From the NCBI GenBank assembly GCA_943737045.1, contig CALSFV010000099.1, positions 186,001-250,000 on the forward strand: a DNA stretch of 64,000 bases. Direction: 5' to 3'. A model generated the notes under the pieces. It did no database searches and was not told where the DNA came from. It was given only the letters and a program-made list of their open reading frames with translations. Shown one piece after another: positions 11,516 through 22,311 of this stretch. A program made the position numbers and the translations under genes. The DNA is from Parapristionchus giblindavisi (lineage: Eukaryota; Nematoda; Chromadorea; Rhabditida; Diplogasteridae). The number at the start of each line of letters is the position of its first letter. The stretch's first letter is position 1.

Positions 11516-12052
11516 TCCATCGCACCTGAAAAACATAGTTTCAAGTTACATCTCATGGATAAAACAGGCCGAGGTTTCTCTTGTGATAGATGTTTGGTTT
11601 GGGGGGAAACCTTGATAATCCAATGAAGATATGGGGGATAAGGAGATTAGTTCATCAAGTTATATTCGAGGGATATACCCCTAAAGTAATTGAAACATCT
11701 CAATTCTGGGCAGAATCTTTTCAGAAGATGAGAAGAAGGCTATACAGATACTCTCATAGTTTTACATCCTCTTTTTTTATTTTGTCACTTTTAAAAAGCT
11801 CGTAAAGAACTTTACGGCAACTTCTTATTCGAAGCATGTGCAGAAATATCTTTAAAAACCATGAAATCGATAGAGATGGATTGACAAATAAGAGAATATT
11901 GATTGCAAACGATAAAGATAAATTATCCAAATTTTGGTTATGAGTAAGTAAAAAAGATTAATGATAAAGAGAAGAAGAAGGAGAAGAATCCTTAGTCATT
12001 TCTCTATTAGATGAAGATGAATCAGACCTCATTCTTCATCTCCTTTTTCTTG

Positions 12053-12112
12053 ATTCTTCTCCCTCTCCTTCCCTCTCCCCTCTCCCTCTCTCCCTCCTCT
12101 CTCAATTTCTCG
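12053..12112. repeat. CCCTCT-type polypyrimidine tract
   Basis: Short degenerate CTCCCT run. Confidence 0.7.
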
Positions 12113-12330
12113 TCCCATTCCTTATCAACTGTTCTTCTTCACGCCTCGATATATATTGGGGCAATCCCCTTCTCACTGACTCCACTATATTATATCCACT
12201 TTGTATCATTTATATGTTGATTGTGTTATAGTTCTATTGTTATACATATGATCTGCACCCACTCGTGAATTAGCATATTTAGTACACTTGCTACAATAAT
12301 ACGTTCATCGTCACCACCGAAAGAAGCCAG

Positions 12331-12670
12331 AATGAGGGATTGGAGGGTCAAAGATGGCCTCTTGTTAGGAAGATAAGAATGGGGAGAGGTCAAATGTGAA
12401 CTTCTTTTGGGGCACAGCATGTAAAGTGAGGTCGGACAAGCCAATTTGCATATCTAACTCCATTGTAGCAAATGAACACAATTGTCGACACGTCGATTTG
12501 TATTTTCTATCATTCTTTCTTATAAATGGTACGTTTTGTGTATTGATTATGGATTTTTTTGACGTCTTACAAAAGTTCACATTTACCTCCCATTCTGCTC
12601 CTCCAGACCATCGCAAGAGGTCATCTTTGACCCCTCTATTGTCCCTTCCAACCCCTCAAATCCCTCATTC
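12331..12670. mobile_element. 340-bp fold-back, MITE-like element
   Basis: The left arm (about 12331-12410) begins AATGAGGGATT, and the right arm (about 12571-12670) ends AATCCCTCATT after removal of one extra base. The arms pair imperfectly through GGGTCAAAGATG, CCTCTTG and AAATGTGAACTT. No coding capacity of its own and no clear target duplication. Confidence 0.65.
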
Positions 12671-13844
12671 CTCGTTGATGAACAGGGCAAAGATCATTTG
12701 TTAATTTGTTAAATGTGTTCATAGATGTTCATAGATGGGTCATTGTACATCATCATTTGTGCAGTTGGTAATATCAACCCCAATCATGTTTTCTTGAGGT
12801 GTACAGAGTAAAGTTGTAGTACTGTTACCTCTTTCGTCATCCATCAGCTGTACTTTCTACTTATATGCGCTGACGCTGCATACCTATTAATATCCCCAGT
12901 ACTCTGGATTCTAAATCATAGGAAAGATCTGGTCATAGCCTAGATTTTTATTAGATTAAGCCTGGTGTTTAGCAAGATTTCTAATAAAAAATAAACACCC
13001 AAGCGAATTCCGCATTTCTAGAAAGCTATATGTAGACCCTAACTGTGTACCTCTTCCATCCCCTTTGCAACCCTCGTACTCCATCACAATCCGCCCTAAT
13101 CCATAGTATTCTCCAAATGCCGTCACATTCCCCTCTAACATTACACTGTTATCATAGATATTGACCGTGTCGAACTAGTACCCGACTGTGTCTTCCATCT
13201 CTAGTAATAGTAAGGACAATCATCCAACAATACATCACACGATCCATCCATAGTCTATATAATATGACACTCGGAGCTATTCTTTCATTTTTGTGCATTA
13301 TCTCAATTTGTCCATAGTAACGGTTCATGTTTTGCCATACCTAAGGTGACATCCCAGGCTAATTCTTTCCACTCTGACCAAACTCTCTCGCTTTCTTTGT
13401 TTATGAGAGAATTGCGAATACGGAGAGGTGAAATTAGCTCGGAATTGTATTTTCGTTAATGTAGAGGTTCCTTGTTTTCATGTCTACTCAGTACCCGTCT
13501 GTCTACCCTTTCCCCCAGTGAATTAGTCGAACAGATCGCGTCTGCAGGGTGTGGAGAGACTTTTTTTTCGCCGACATCATTCCTCATTTCGCCGATATCA
13601 TACATGCATATTTTGATATACTACGATCCTTACTGCATCTAGTGATGATAGGAGAATAATGAGAAGTAGTATGAGTTCCATAGCTTTGTTCGCTTTGCCG
13701 TAAAAACATTGTTACTTTGGTAATATTGTTATTATTTGAGTTAATCAATGTCTACACCATCCTCTATGTCCTTCTATGGATCAAATGTTCTTTCCTGAAG
13801 TTATAGGACATTAGCAGTATAGAATAATTGCTACATGAAAAACG

Positions 13845-14030
13845 CCTCTGCCTCTTCTTCTCTCTCACCTTCTCCCTCTCCCTCTGTCCTTATCGCTCTC
13901 ATTCTCTGTCCTTCTCTCCCTCTCCCTCTCTGCCCTTCTCTACCTCTCCCTCTCTGTCCTTCTCTCCCTCTCCCTCTCCGTTCTTCTCTCTCTCTTTTCT
14001 TCTTCTTCTCCCTCTCCATCTCCTTCTGCC
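13845..14030. repeat. Pyrimidine tract with a 24-bp tandem repeat
   Basis: Three tandem 24-bp units at 13906-13977 (core CTGTCCTTCTCTCCCTC) inside a longer CCCTCT-type tract. Confidence 0.8.
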
Positions 14031-14416
14031 TGTCATTATACTACATCTCAATGCTTGTTGACGCTAGCGCTCATTCGCAGTATGCAAGAGAAGAGAGACG
14101 AATAAGTGAGAGAGAGAAACAAAAAGGCCTATGGAGAACAGCAGTTACACTATCTCACGAATAGTTCTTGTTATGACTAAGGCTTTTTAAGGACACCTCC
14201 TAGTTTTTAGTAGTTCTTAAGTCATTAAGACTATGTAAGTAGGACATTAGTTACAATTTGTCTTAACTCACTCTTAGGTTATGATGGTACTAAGTCTCCT
14301 TAAATCACTTAAGTCTGCATATTTAGTACTAGTGCGATGCATTCGTAATCGAATAATCTCGTGGGGGTGTGTTTCAAGAGGTTCCCATTAAAGGGAGTGA
14401 GAACATCTTCAGAACT

Positions 14417-14480
14417 CTCTCCTTCTCCCTCTCCCTCTCTCTCTCCCTCTACTTCTCCCTTTTATCTCTCCCCATCCTCT
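14417..14480. repeat. CCCTCT-type polypyrimidine tract
   Basis: Degenerate CTCCCT hexamers. Confidence 0.7.
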
Positions 14481-15107
14481 CCGCGGGGGAACTCCCCCTC
14501 TTTATCTTCTCTCTATTCTTTCCGCATGGACGATCATCACTCCTACATACTTCTACAGGGATGATTTCATCTCTGCATTCATTATTCGCCCCCTCCATCC
14601 ATTATAATGGTAGCATATTCATCTGATTCATATCTATCTACTTCTCCTCTTCCTATATAACTACTTCTCCCCTCTCGATAATTCGTCAGATCGTTTGTTT
14701 CTATTCACTTTTCTGCTCGATACTTGGCAAACTTCAGCACACCATTTAGATTTTAGTGGGACACAATATTTATCAATTTTCAAACTTTAGTATTTTTGAA
14801 TCTTATCAATGACATGCTCATTATGTGTTTACGCGGGGCGCTCACTCTACCTCTACCTATCTCTGTCCCTCCCTGTCCCTCTCCCTCCCCCACAACCGAT
14901 ATGGGGATACCCCTATACTTATATGATTCATGTCTGGTATTACTCATTCTCCCGTTAACTCCATAACTTTATCCTGTTATCGATTCGTCTCATACTTATT
15001 TTCAGTTTTATTATTTATAATTATAAAGTTCTTAGATCTGCTAAATGACGTTTCTTCGAAAATGAGACGTGCGCATGGGATATCGCATTTCTGGAAGTAC
15101 GAGAGTA

Positions 15108-15148
15108 AGAGGGAATGGGAGAGGGAGAAGGAGAGGGAGAGGGAGTGA
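15108..15148. repeat. GGGAGA polypurine tract
   Basis: Purine-rich on the plus strand, opposite to most tracts nearby. Confidence 0.7.
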
Positions 15149-15696
15149 GGGGAATGCCATATGTAGTTCTACTTTATCCCGTCGGATTGTTGACATGACT
15201 TGTTCCTTATAAAATCAGTGATATTTCTTCGTTACGATCTTCTTCTTCTTTCTCTTCTCCTGCTCTTTTCTCCTTGTCCTCTCCCATGCACGCACTCCAC
15301 ACTTACAGTATACAGTCACGGCATAATTAGTGCTGTAATTGTCCTAACTGATAATTCTCCGTTCCACTCATTTCTCACCGCTGCCGCGACATTCCTCGCC
15401 TCTTTATCGCGCACTCACGTGGTGTACTGCACACACGCACTACTTGTTTTTAGTAGCAAAGATCAAACGAGCATGAGTTGTAACATCAAAGCGATGTTCA
15501 TTCCAGTATTTAGGAGTTAACTTAAGGTTACTTAATTGACTAAGTGTGTTAAGTGCGTGACTTAGTCGTCGGCAACTGATCACTTATCAAGAGAGAGAGA
15601 TTGGGACTGACCTCACATCAGAGCCACATGCTATCATATTGTGTTTAGAACCCGCGTCACGGGCTTTATCGCATACATGCACACGAGATGGAGACG

Positions 15697-15868
15697 GAGA
15701 GTGGGAAAGAAAAACAGAGGGAGAGGTAGAGAAGGGCAAAGGCAGAGGGAGAGGGAGAGATAGGAACAGGGAGAGGGAGAGATGGGAAAAGGCAGAGGTA
15801 GAGATAGGCAGAGGGAGAGATAGGAACAGGGAGAGGGAGAGATGGGAAAAGGCAGAGGTAGAGAAGAA
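15697..15868. repeat. Purine-rich 60-bp tandem repeat
   Basis: Two tandem 60-bp units (about 15748-15807 and 15808-15867) sharing GATAGGAACAGGGAGAGGG and GATGGGAAAAGGCAGAGG, preceded by a partial copy. Confidence 0.8.
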
Positions 15869-16263
15869 GGCGGAGCTTATCTCTAGAGTGGGACGACACG
15901 ATTAGCACTCTCTTGCACTGTCGTGCGTCGACTTCGGCCGGTCGGTCGGTTGTGGACTTTGTGAGATACCTTACCTTATCCTTAAGTTGAGCTTCAGACC
16001 GCTAAGACTGTGTTGCATTTGCCTTACGTGTCTCCGCCGTAACAACGGAGAAGTACACGTGAAATCTGAAAGTGAATTTCGAACAGATTTTTTGTGCATA
16101 AATGTATTGTTTAAAACTGCTATATTGCATTCGTGTTCGAAATTTACATTCTGCGTGAACGCAATGCAAATGTAACAACGCACAAGTCACTAAGGCCTCA
16201 CACATAGTCACAGTGTCCTTGCATCCCAGATTGATCAACAATACTCTTTTCTTATCCCATAAT

Positions 16264-16383
16264 CTCTCGTTCTTCTCTGGCCACTCTCTCACTTATGCGT
16301 ACTCTCTCGTTCTTCTCCGACCACTCTCTCACTTATGCACACTCTCTCGTTCTTCTCTGACCACTCTCTCACTTATCCATTCT
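16264..16383. repeat. 40-bp tandem repeat, three copies
   Basis: Units start at 16264, 16304 and 16344 with the core CTCTCGTTCTTCTC followed by CCACTCTCTCACTTATG. Copies differ by a few substitutions. Confidence 0.85.
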
Positions 16384-16633
16384 CTCTCACTCTCACTTGA
16401 GGGATTGTCCCTCTGTGCCATCTGTGGTGTTCTCTCTACTCTGGTGCTCTCGCTCTCACACTATTCCATACTCTCTCGTCGTCTGTCTAGCTGCCTGGCA
16501 CTCTCTTCTCTCTCTTCATCTCTCATTATCCCCGTTCCCTCTCTGACCCTCCCCACACTGTGACCGTGTCAGTTTGTGATTGTGATCTCTCGTTACCGTA
16601 GCCTTTAAAGTACAGTAACTTTATCTGTTTCAG

Positions 16634-18995
16634 ATGCAAATGTGTGTTAACAACAACAACAATAACAGCAACGACGACCTCTGGACTACCAAGCGTCGTC
16701 CCAAGAGAGACTTCCAATTTCAGGTACGGTAATTCACCCTCATTACGGTACTTTTGGGATATGGTAGGATCAAATTAGTGTAGTACTCTGGTAACGATTC
16801 GCACTTTTCGGATAATCGTGCTTTTCTATTATAGAACTCTGTCCTATTATACATCTTCTCCTTTTTGTGGATTGTTTTTCATTGTTTGATCTTTTTGTCT
16901 CCTGACAATCATTTTTGTATGCTCACAAATAATTGTTTTCTGTGCATCAGCTCAGTTCAAAACATCAAGAGAACACTAAGACTCTCCATCTTCTCCACTC
17001 TATTTCTTCTCTTTTCTCTACTCTTGTTTTCTTGAACACCGTAATAGCTTTTTCTTTTAATAGCCGCGTCACTTTTCTCTGTTCTGTCCTCGTTTCTCAC
17101 ACTATTTCTCTCTTCTCTGCCAGGGAAAATATTCTGCGACATTAGGAGACTGTTTCTTTGGCTATAAACAATGTCAGCCCTGTTGCTATTTATTCTTGCT
17201 GCCATTTGTCATTAGCAATTGTCAATGGCAATGACAATTCCATCATCTGTCATTGTCACTGTCAGTCAGTCATCAGTTCCTTGTTTATATCAGATGAGCC
17301 TCACTCTTATCACACTCATCATATAAACATCTCATATCAGCTGTTCTTCCGATTGTCATACCTCTTGCTCTATTTCCCTCTCTGTTCCACTATCTCTACC
17401 TCTACCTCTACCTCTACCTCTACCTCAATGTCTCAACACCTAGATTGATTATCATAGGGTAGTCTCATTGGAACCGTAAACAAGTCTCCATTTCGTAAGA
17501 GTAGTATCATCATTCGTCACTTATTTGCACTAAGACCACAGTCAGCTGAGGGAATTCCTCATTATTTATGACTTAAGATTACAATTTCATATGATTTAAT
17601 TAAATAATTTGCAGGTGATCGACTTACCTAACTCACCTAAGTACTTCATCTTTCCAACTCGAAATACGCGAGATGCTAACTCCAACAAGCATAAGGTACT
17701 TACTTTACTCACTTATTGTTAAAGGTCTTAAGAATATTTTCTTAAAATTATGAATGCTGAGAGGTAGCAAAAGTTATTCTGCAAACGCAATCTATTAGTT
17801 TATGTAAATTCAGCTGGAATCGTGAATGAATCATGCTTGATAAATAGTGCATGCGAAGACATGAAATTTAGAAAAGTGAATAGTTGATTTCGAATCCGAT
17901 ATGATACTGATTAGCATTGACATTCGAGGGCCTCCAGCACCCTATGACCTTAACTAAGCTAAGCCGTTGTACTTAACTAGGTCGTCGTTAAGGTCGCCTC
18001 ATCATCGTCGTCATCTGCTTATTCCTCATTACCTACCACATATTCCTCTACTCCTTCTTCATCTGGTTCCACTGGAACTGCCACTCCCATCGCCGTCCCT
18101 GCTACACCTACCAATAAGAATTCCATAAGGAGAGGACGATTTGCCGTCATCAAAGGTACCTTATCACTTAACTCATTAGGTTATTTAAGTCTTAATTCAC
18201 TAAGTATGACGAGGGTCCATGCTAAATTGTTTGTGCTGAAACTGACGTCAGGGGAGGCCCCCCCCATTACTCTATAAGAGGGATGCACACTATTTATATG
18301 GATTGTGTGAAGAGAGTGAAGAAATGGAGAGAGTTAGAGAAAGAGAGTAAGCGGCATCCATACTCTCAGTGACCGAAAGGCTAAATGATATGGGGGATTA
18401 GGGAACGGGTTGGAGAAGAGAGAAACAAAGGAGAGGTAGAGAACCTAAAGGGAGAGGCAAAGAACTTAAAGGGAGAGGTAGAGAAATGAGCGTGGGCGCT
18501 TCTGCTTTTCTCCATCTATTTGCTCTCAAGAGAGGGTTCGATATGACCAAAATTCTGATCTAAAAACGTCCAGAATAACAAAAATAGAGCCAAAAATAGA
18601 TCAATAAGTTGTGAATTACGGTAGTTTTCGTTGCAGGAACCGCCGCCGTCCCTGTAAATGGCAATGCAACCACACAGAGTGACAGTGCTCTCGTGTCATC
18701 GTCCGCTCCTACCACGGATACCTTCAAGATCCTCAGTGTTTCCAAGGTACCGTATCTTTTTTGGCTTACTGTATTTATTGATCAGGTTACTGTAGCAATG
18801 TTGTTAGAACCGATTTATCGTGTGGTTACCGTAATCTCATACATTCCATTTAAGACCAATTGGGAATCGTTTGACGTGAGTGTCGAAGACGACAATGACG
18901 ATCTCATCGATGGCGCTCCATCGGTCGTCGTGAATGAGAATCGTCGTCTGCAATCCGCACCACCTCCGTCAACGGACATCCGGAATTCTGTCTAA
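16634..18995 (+). CDS. Multi-exon gene, unknown family (Ser/Thr-rich protein)
   Basis: Proposed exons: 16634-16723, 17615-17695, 17981-18155, 18637-18746 and a last exon starting at 18786 or 18855 and ending at the TAA at 18993-18995. All junctions keep frame (phases 0, 0, 1, 0), with 3' sites TTTCAG, TTGCAG, AACTAG and TTGCAG and GT donors. The product is about 198 or 221 aa. The first ATG directly follows a TTTCAG acceptor, which fits either an upstream exon (candidate 9114-9197) or spliced-leader addition. The protein is low complexity (poly-Asn, Ser/Thr/Pro) with more ordered segments such as VIDLPNSPKYFIFPTRN, RRGRFAVIK and TFKILSVSK, and an acidic C-terminal part. RFAV fits the short RFxV/I docking motif for SPAK/OSR1-type kinases, which is weak evidence. 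Family not recognised. Confidence 0.5.
17393..17427. repeat. (TACCTC)n microsatellite
   Basis: About six perfect TACCTC hexamers inside an intron of the proposed gene. Confidence 0.85.
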
Positions 18996-21900
18996 TTGGC
19001 GGACGCCACTCATTTTCCGGTCATATGTAAATTTGTGCCCATTCTTATTTCTTCTTTAAGTTGTGTTTCTCATGTATTAAGTTTTACCAAGCAACATTTC
19101 GTTTTCATCCATAACATTTTGTATGATATTTTACGTGTCCACTCCCCTTTCTTCTTCCTATATTCCCCTCTCCACTTGCTGGTTCTCAATTTACTCTAAG
19201 AGTATGCCCCCAATTCCTACTTCGGGTCCCGCCACGACTTCTTCATGGTATACTGTAGTCGTGACTAATATATCGATCGCTTTATCTTAGAGTACCGTTC
19301 TCCCCTGTGTGCTTTGCCGCTTCCACATCATTGTTGTACCGTTTCTCAACAACAACGCCCAACCCCAATCAATCGATACAATATTGATTGATTGGCCTTT
19401 ACCGTATTCCATCGTTGTCCCACCCCGCTCCGACTGATTAATTGATCGATTACTGTAATAAGTGAATTGTGTTGAATCATTAAATGATGAGTCTTTATTT
19501 ATTCGTTCTATCACCCACACAGAAACAGTTAATTAAATACAAAAAGTATATTAGATGTCGCTGTGGCGATTTTCTGTAGGGAGTGCAAATGAGATGACGG
19601 TGGTTGTACATATTTGGGAATTATCCTAAGGAACTGCAAATTCTTTTAATAAGAACACATATTCATGTATATTCTTCTTGGTTTTATCTTTATTTGCATA
19701 TATCTTTTCTGACTTCTAATCTTTGACACACTATAGAGGAAGAGTGAATGGATATTGGGATGAGCATGAGCTCAGTTTACTTTGTGACTAGGCTTCGTTC
19801 GCTTCCATACCACTACCTCTTCCTCTGCCTCTTCTTCTTCCTCTGTCTTTATCTCTTCCTCTCCATCTCTAACCACTTCATCTAACCTCTAAACTGTACT
19901 GGCGCCACACTACAGTTTCTCCATCTCCACGTGTGTTCTCTCACAAGAATCTGTTACATTTTATGTCTTCCTGTATCAAGCTATTCATCTCAGTTGAGTA
20001 AACTGTTTGTCTCACCTGACTGATCGAATGATGGGTGATAATTCTTCCGGAATGAGGGACACTTGAGTGGATAAACAATAACAGTTCCCCAGTCATGATA
20101 AAAGATGGAAGTTGCAAGAGTTCAAGTGGAGAGTATCTTGCAGTTTTGGAATGGACAAAGATCCTTTTCTTTTTTATTTTAATCAACATATTGATATACA
20201 CAAAGAGAAAAAGAGTACTCTACAGTAGACAAGACCTGTGAAGTCTTCTATTTAACACTTTTTGTGTTATTTTTAAATATAACACTTCACAGGTCTTGTG
20301 TACGGAGGAGTATAGTACTATTTTCTCTGTGTGTTTTGCTATAAATGAAGAGAAGGATGAACGATGAATGAACAATCCTAAAATCATAAGATGAGGTGAT
20401 AGATCGTATGAATCTGCCTATCTCAACTCCATTACAAATAACATTATTCCGTTTTTAGAAATGAGTTTGAATGAACAAAGTGAGTGGTTCTAATAGGAAC
20501 ACCTACAAGAATTCGATCAAAATGAAGATATTTATAATTAAATTTTAACTGTAATTATCACAGGCCTAGCAGTGATTTCCCACAGGACTTCGTGTACCTT
20601 GAATAACGGGATAACCTTTAGCTTTTTCTTCACCCGTATTCTTATCAAGTCTTTCTCCTTTGAACGTCGAGACAAATCTCGAGTCATGGGACACAACATC
20701 ACATCACTTGTGTGGGAGAAAGGTCAAATACTCATCCGTGTGTTGAATATGTTCATTCGAACTCTCCAACCATTCTCATTATTTCTGATGAAGACGAACA
20801 AATATTGACTAAGCATCGGAGGGTGAAAAGACGAACCAAAGAGAAGAACGGAATTAGTTCATTCGCTTCTCCTTTTGCTATAGTCAAGAGTCAAGAACTA
20901 TAACAGAAAATAGCACAATTCATGTACCCTATCTTTTAGAGAAACACTGCATTATAAGGGAGTCTATTCCTATAACAATAATAGAGTGTTTTAATTTTAA
21001 TATACACAATTTTAAAATGAAATGGAAGTCGAAGAGAAATTAACGCTGTCCAATGACAGGATTCTAATCAGTCATGAAGTGAATCATATCCAGAAAATCA
21101 AACGGTCTGCTGCTATCGGAGAAGTGCCTGATTTGGGATATATGAAACAATGGTGCCTCTGTTGTAGTACTTGCGCCTTTTTCATGCCTTTTTCATTATT
21201 GTAGTAAACAATGACCGTATGACGCATCGATCATGAGATGGATTTTGAAAGATTTCGACTAGTCTTTAAAAGATAGGATAGAAAGAACGGAACTATAATC
21301 CATTGGATATTATTAGAACAACATCATATTCTGTCTGTCCAATCGGATCAGTTGAGGGATAAAAATAGAAGAACCGGAGATGTAACGAGATTATTATAGT
21401 GCTATGATATCATGATTCCAGGGATATCCTGTAGGGGGTGGAAGGGAAGTGTGCGAATAGTACAACTTGAGATTAATTATATTTCATAGGATATAATCAA
21501 CTCTAATGTATTTAAATTGTTGTTATGGAATTCTTCGAGTACAAAATGTCCACTCAAGCAAAGATTTTAAAGTGAAATAAAAAAAAATATGAAAAATTGC
21601 ATTGCATGATTAGCAAATTTACATCCGTAACTCGCATTGATAAAATATATGATAATTCGATTAAAACATTATCATCATCACAACGGAAATACGCAAAGAA
21701 CTTCTTCCTAAGAATAATTATTTATTATGTACTCAGAGAATAAATATCTGACTGAAGATATAAATAAATTACACGTTATAATGCGAAAGTTATATAAAGG
21801 TATATTTATGTTGCGTATGAACGTTAGAAAACCTTGCAAAACGTGTGTTCTGCTCTGAACAGTCTGTGTTGTGTAATATTTATCGACCGCTGATTGTTAT

Positions 21901-22250
21901 CTTCGAATCGAATAGATTTTGAGCAAGACTATCTGTGTAAACTATGTACCATTCATGCAATCTATGATATTGTTGACATGAAAAGGCATTCCGTGAAGGC
22001 ATAGAGAACATGGACCAATGAAGTGACCATTGGTTATAACATTTTTATTTATTTGATACAACCGTGTCATGTATACAAAAGTGATACAATATGGTTTTGA
22101 TGAATAAGATCAACCTACGCATTAGTGAATCATGTATTATAGATATCAATAGCATAAACAATATCATAAATAACGATCATTTGTCAACAAATCCGCCTTT
22201 CGTGCTACCCAAAGCATGGTTTAGTTCTGAATACGAGCAGGTGGGCAAAC
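18996..22250. other. Gene-free stretch upstream of the peroxidase gene
   Basis: AT-rich DNA without supported exons. It contains only a small hairpin element at 20198-20333 and short TCTTCC-type runs near 19830. Confidence 0.45.
20198..20333. repeat. Small hairpin element (MITE-like)
   Basis: Imperfect inverted repeat: the left arm has ACACAAAGAGAAAA, GTACT and ACAAGACCTGTGAAGT; the right arm carries the complements in reverse order (ACTTCACAGGTCTTGTGT to TTTTCTCTGTGTGT). The loop is about 40 bp. No target duplication assigned. Confidence 0.6.
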
Positions 22251-22258
22251 TTGATTTT

Positions 22259-22265
22259 AGATAAG
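22259..22265 (+). promoter_or_regulatory. GATA-type site upstream of the peroxidase
   Basis: AGATAAG matches the WGATAR consensus of GATA factors and lies just 5' of the TATA box. In nematodes GATA factors drive intestinal and epidermal genes, so expression there is a hypothesis from a very short motif. Confidence 0.3.
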
Positions 22266-22270
22266 CATTG

Positions 22271-22280
22271 TATATAAAAG
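22271..22280 (+). promoter_or_regulatory. TATA box of the peroxidase gene
   Basis: TATATAAAAG begins 41 bases upstream of the initiator ATG at 22312. It would place transcription start near 22300 and give a very short 5' leader. Confidence 0.65.
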
Positions 22281-22311
22281 GTAAAGGTTTAGATCAGAAA
22301 TCATCCCAATC

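Noticed and set aside
12396..12704. 102-codon frame
   Set aside because: It lies across the arms and centre of the fold-back element at 12331-12670 and shows no domain.
13828..14164. Leu/Ser-rich and Arg/Glu-rich frames in pyrimidine tracts (also near 500, 6080 and 15700)
   Set aside because: Hexamer repeats keep several frames open at once; composition follows the repeat, not a protein.
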